38,085 bases of DNA, from the NCBI GenBank assembly GCA_026646875.1, contig JAPKHL010000038.1:1-38085 (forward strand), in the 5' to 3' direction. Below the pieces are notes generated by a model. The model made no database searches. It was given only the letters and a program-made list of their open reading frames with translations, and was not told where the DNA came from. Source of the DNA: Rhodocyclaceae bacterium (GTDB lineage Bacteria; Pseudomonadota; Gammaproteobacteria; Burkholderiales; Rhodocyclaceae). Below, piece after piece: positions 36,614 through 38,085 of this stretch. A program made the translations under genes and the position numbers. Within the stretch, counting starts at the first letter, position 1; every line of letters starts with the position of its first letter.

Positions 36614-38085
36614 ATGTCCAACGCAAATGATGCAGCGCTTCCCGATTCCTCGAATCTCGATGCCTGGAGCAAGGCCGCCGCCAAGTCGGCGCCGGGCGGT
36701 AACGTCGATGCGCTGAACTGGGTGACGCCGGAAGGGATCACCGTCAAGCCACTCTATACCCGGCAGGATCTGGCAAGCCTCGAGTATACCGATACCCTGC
36801 CCGGCTTCGCCCCCTTCGTGCGCGGGCCGCAGGCGACGATGTATGCCGGCAAGCCGTGGACCATCCGCCAGTACGCCGGCTTCTCCACCGCCGAAGCCTC
36901 CAACGCCTTCTACCGCAAGGCGCTCGCCGCCGGTGGCCAGGGCGTCTCGGTGGCCTTCGACCTGGCCACGCATCGCGGCTACGACTCGGACAATCCCCGT
37001 GTCGTCGGCGATGTCGGCAAGGCCGGGGTGGCGATCGATTCCGTGGAAGACATGAAGATCCTCTTCGACGGCATCCCGCTCGACAAGATTTCCGTCTCGA
37101 TGACGATGAACGGCGCCGTGCTGCCGATCCTCGCCGGCTACATCGTCGCCGCGGAGGAACAAGGCGTCTCGCAGGACAAGCTTTCCGGAACCATCCAGAA
37201 CGACATCCTCAAGGAGTTCATGGTCCGCAACACCTACATCTACCCGCCGAAGCCGTCGATGAAGATCATCGCCGACATCTTCGGCTACACCGCGCAGCAC
37301 ATGCCGAAGTTCAATTCGATCTCGATCTCCGGCTATCACATCCAGGAAGCCGGTGCGAACCAGGCGATCGAGCTGGCCTTCACGCTCGCCGACGGCATGG
37401 AATACGTGCGCACCGGCGTTGCCGCCGGCATGGATGTCGACACCTTCGCCGGCCGCCTGTCGTTCTTCTGGGCGGTGGGCATGAACTTCTACCTCGAGAT
37501 CGCCAAGATGCGCGCCGCGCGCCTGCTCTGGCACCGCATCATGAGCGGTTTCAACGCCAGGAGCCCGAAGTCGATGATGCTGCGCACGCACTCGCAGACC
37601 TCGGGCTGGTCGCTGACCGAGCAGGATCCGTACAACAACGTGGTCCGGACCACGATCGAGGCGATGGCCGCGGTCTTCGGCGGCACGCAGTCGCTGCACA
37701 CCAACGCGCTCGACGAAGCGATCGCGCTGCCGACCGAGTTCTCGGCCCGCATCGCGCGCAACACGCAGCTGATCATCCAGGAAGAGACGCACATCTGTAA
37801 CGTTGTCGACCCGTGGGCCGGCTCGTACATGATGGAGAAGCTGACGCAGGAGATGGCCGACAAGGCCTGGGGCATCATTCAGGAGATCGAGGCCATGGGC
37901 GGCATGACCAAGGCGGTCGAATCGGGCTGGGCGAAGATGCAGGTCGAGACCTGCGCCGCCGAAAAGCAGGCGCGCATCGATTCCGGCAAGGATGTCATCG
38001 TCGGCGTCAACAAGTACAAGTTGGCCAAGGAAGATCCGATCGAGATTCTCGACATCGACAACCACGCCGTGCGCGAGGCGCAGAT
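36614..38085 (+). CDS. Methylmalonyl-CoA mutase, large (catalytic) subunit, 3' end missing
   Basis: About 490 codons are present and the frame is still open at the window edge; the full enzyme is usually near 710 residues. The substrate-binding TIM barrel is visible: [62 protein letters not shown] and [12 protein letters not shown]. It converts methylmalonyl-CoA to succinyl-CoA using adenosylcobalamin; the C-terminal B12-binding domain lies beyond the window. AAAGG stands seven bases before the ATG at 36614. The adenosyl form of its cofactor is the product of the cobO gene in this window. The divergent GntR/FCD regulator is a probable controller. Either an mcmA or scpA name would fit, so no symbol is given. 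Confidence 0.96.
   Translation, partial: MSNANDAALPDSSNLDAWSKAAAKSAPGGNVDALNWVTPEGITVKPLYTRQDLASLEYTDTLPGFAPFVRGPQATMYAGKPWTIRQYAGFSTAEASNAFYRKALAAGGQGVSVAFDLATHRGYDSDNPRVVGDVGKAGVAIDSVEDMKILFDGIPLDKISVSMTMNGAVLPILAGYIVAAEEQGVSQDKLSGTIQNDILKEFMVRNTYIYPPKPSMKIIADIFGYTAQHMPKFNSISISGYHIQEAGANQAIELAFTLADGMEYVRTGVAAGMDVDTFAGRLSFFWAVGMNFYLEIAKMRAARLLWHRIMSGFNARSPKSMMLRTHSQTSGWSLTEQDPYNNVVRTTIEAMAAVFGGTQSLHTNALDEAIALPTEFSARIARNTQLIIQEETHICNVVDPWAGSYMMEKLTQEMADKAWGIIQEIEAMGGMTKAVESGWAKMQVETCAAEKQARIDSGKDVIVGVNKYKLAKEDPIEILDIDNHAVREAQ

Overview
The window looks like chromosome of a G+C-rich betaproteobacterium, most likely Rhodocyclales or a close relative (inference). Support comes from the codon bias, the ubiK/comM block next to a porin-glnK-amtB operon, a zapB-like/zapA/6S RNA block, and the mix of cobalamin salvage, methylmalonyl-CoA mutase and nitrogen-limitation genes. 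About 30 protein genes are tightly packed. I see no tRNA, rRNA, CRISPR array, insertion sequence or prophage. The first gene (NamZ-like) and the last (methylmalonyl-CoA mutase) are cut by the window edges.

Layout. 1-3.9 kb: a NamZ-like muramidase end and a membrane c-di-GMP protein (degenerate GGDEF, intact EAL) behind a CRP-type palindrome. 4-8.9 kb: argC and metH on the minus strand; metH is preceded by a SAM-II-type aptamer and an intrinsic terminator. 8.9-13.6 kb: chemoreceptor-like protein and lipoprotein (minus), rhodanese and MFS transporter (plus), Bcr/CflA exporter (minus). 13.6-16.5 kb: comM, an unusual nuclease-like gene and ubiK, all minus. 16.5-19.5 kb: NtrC sites, a sigma-54 promoter, porin, glnK, amtB and a strong terminator. 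19.5-23 kb: ABC-F ATPase, purU and thrH (minus). 23-26 kb: a periplasmic coiled-coil protein, a LysR regulator and a divergent MFS transporter. 26-32.7 kb: a minus-strand B12 operon, btuB-btuC-btuD-cobO-cobB-bluB, behind a cobalamin riboswitch. 32.8-35 kb: zapB-like, zapA, 6S RNA, EVE protein and TauE-type permease. 35-38 kb: a crotonase-fold enzyme and GntR regulator (minus), divergent from methylmalonyl-CoA mutase.

How the parts fit. Cobalamin is the main theme. The btu/cob operon imports corrinoid, adenosylates it, amidates it and makes the lower ligand. Two B12 enzymes, MetH and methylmalonyl-CoA mutase, lie in the same window. MetH appears to be controlled by its downstream product SAM, and B12 uptake by B12. 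The second theme is nitrogen limitation: NtrC and sigma-54 elements stand in front of porin-glnK-amtB.

The strongest candidate for something undescribed is the gene at 15125-16108. It has an N-terminal four-cysteine zinc ribbon and a C-terminal PD-(D/E)XK domain whose motif resembles the DUF1887/Card1 nuclease, but no CARF sensor is recognisable. Its G+C is visibly lower than its neighbours' and it sits between ubiK and comM. Other notable points are the SAM-II/terminator arrangement on metH, a near-leaderless start for the zapB-like gene, and an EVE-domain gene directly behind the 6S RNA terminator.
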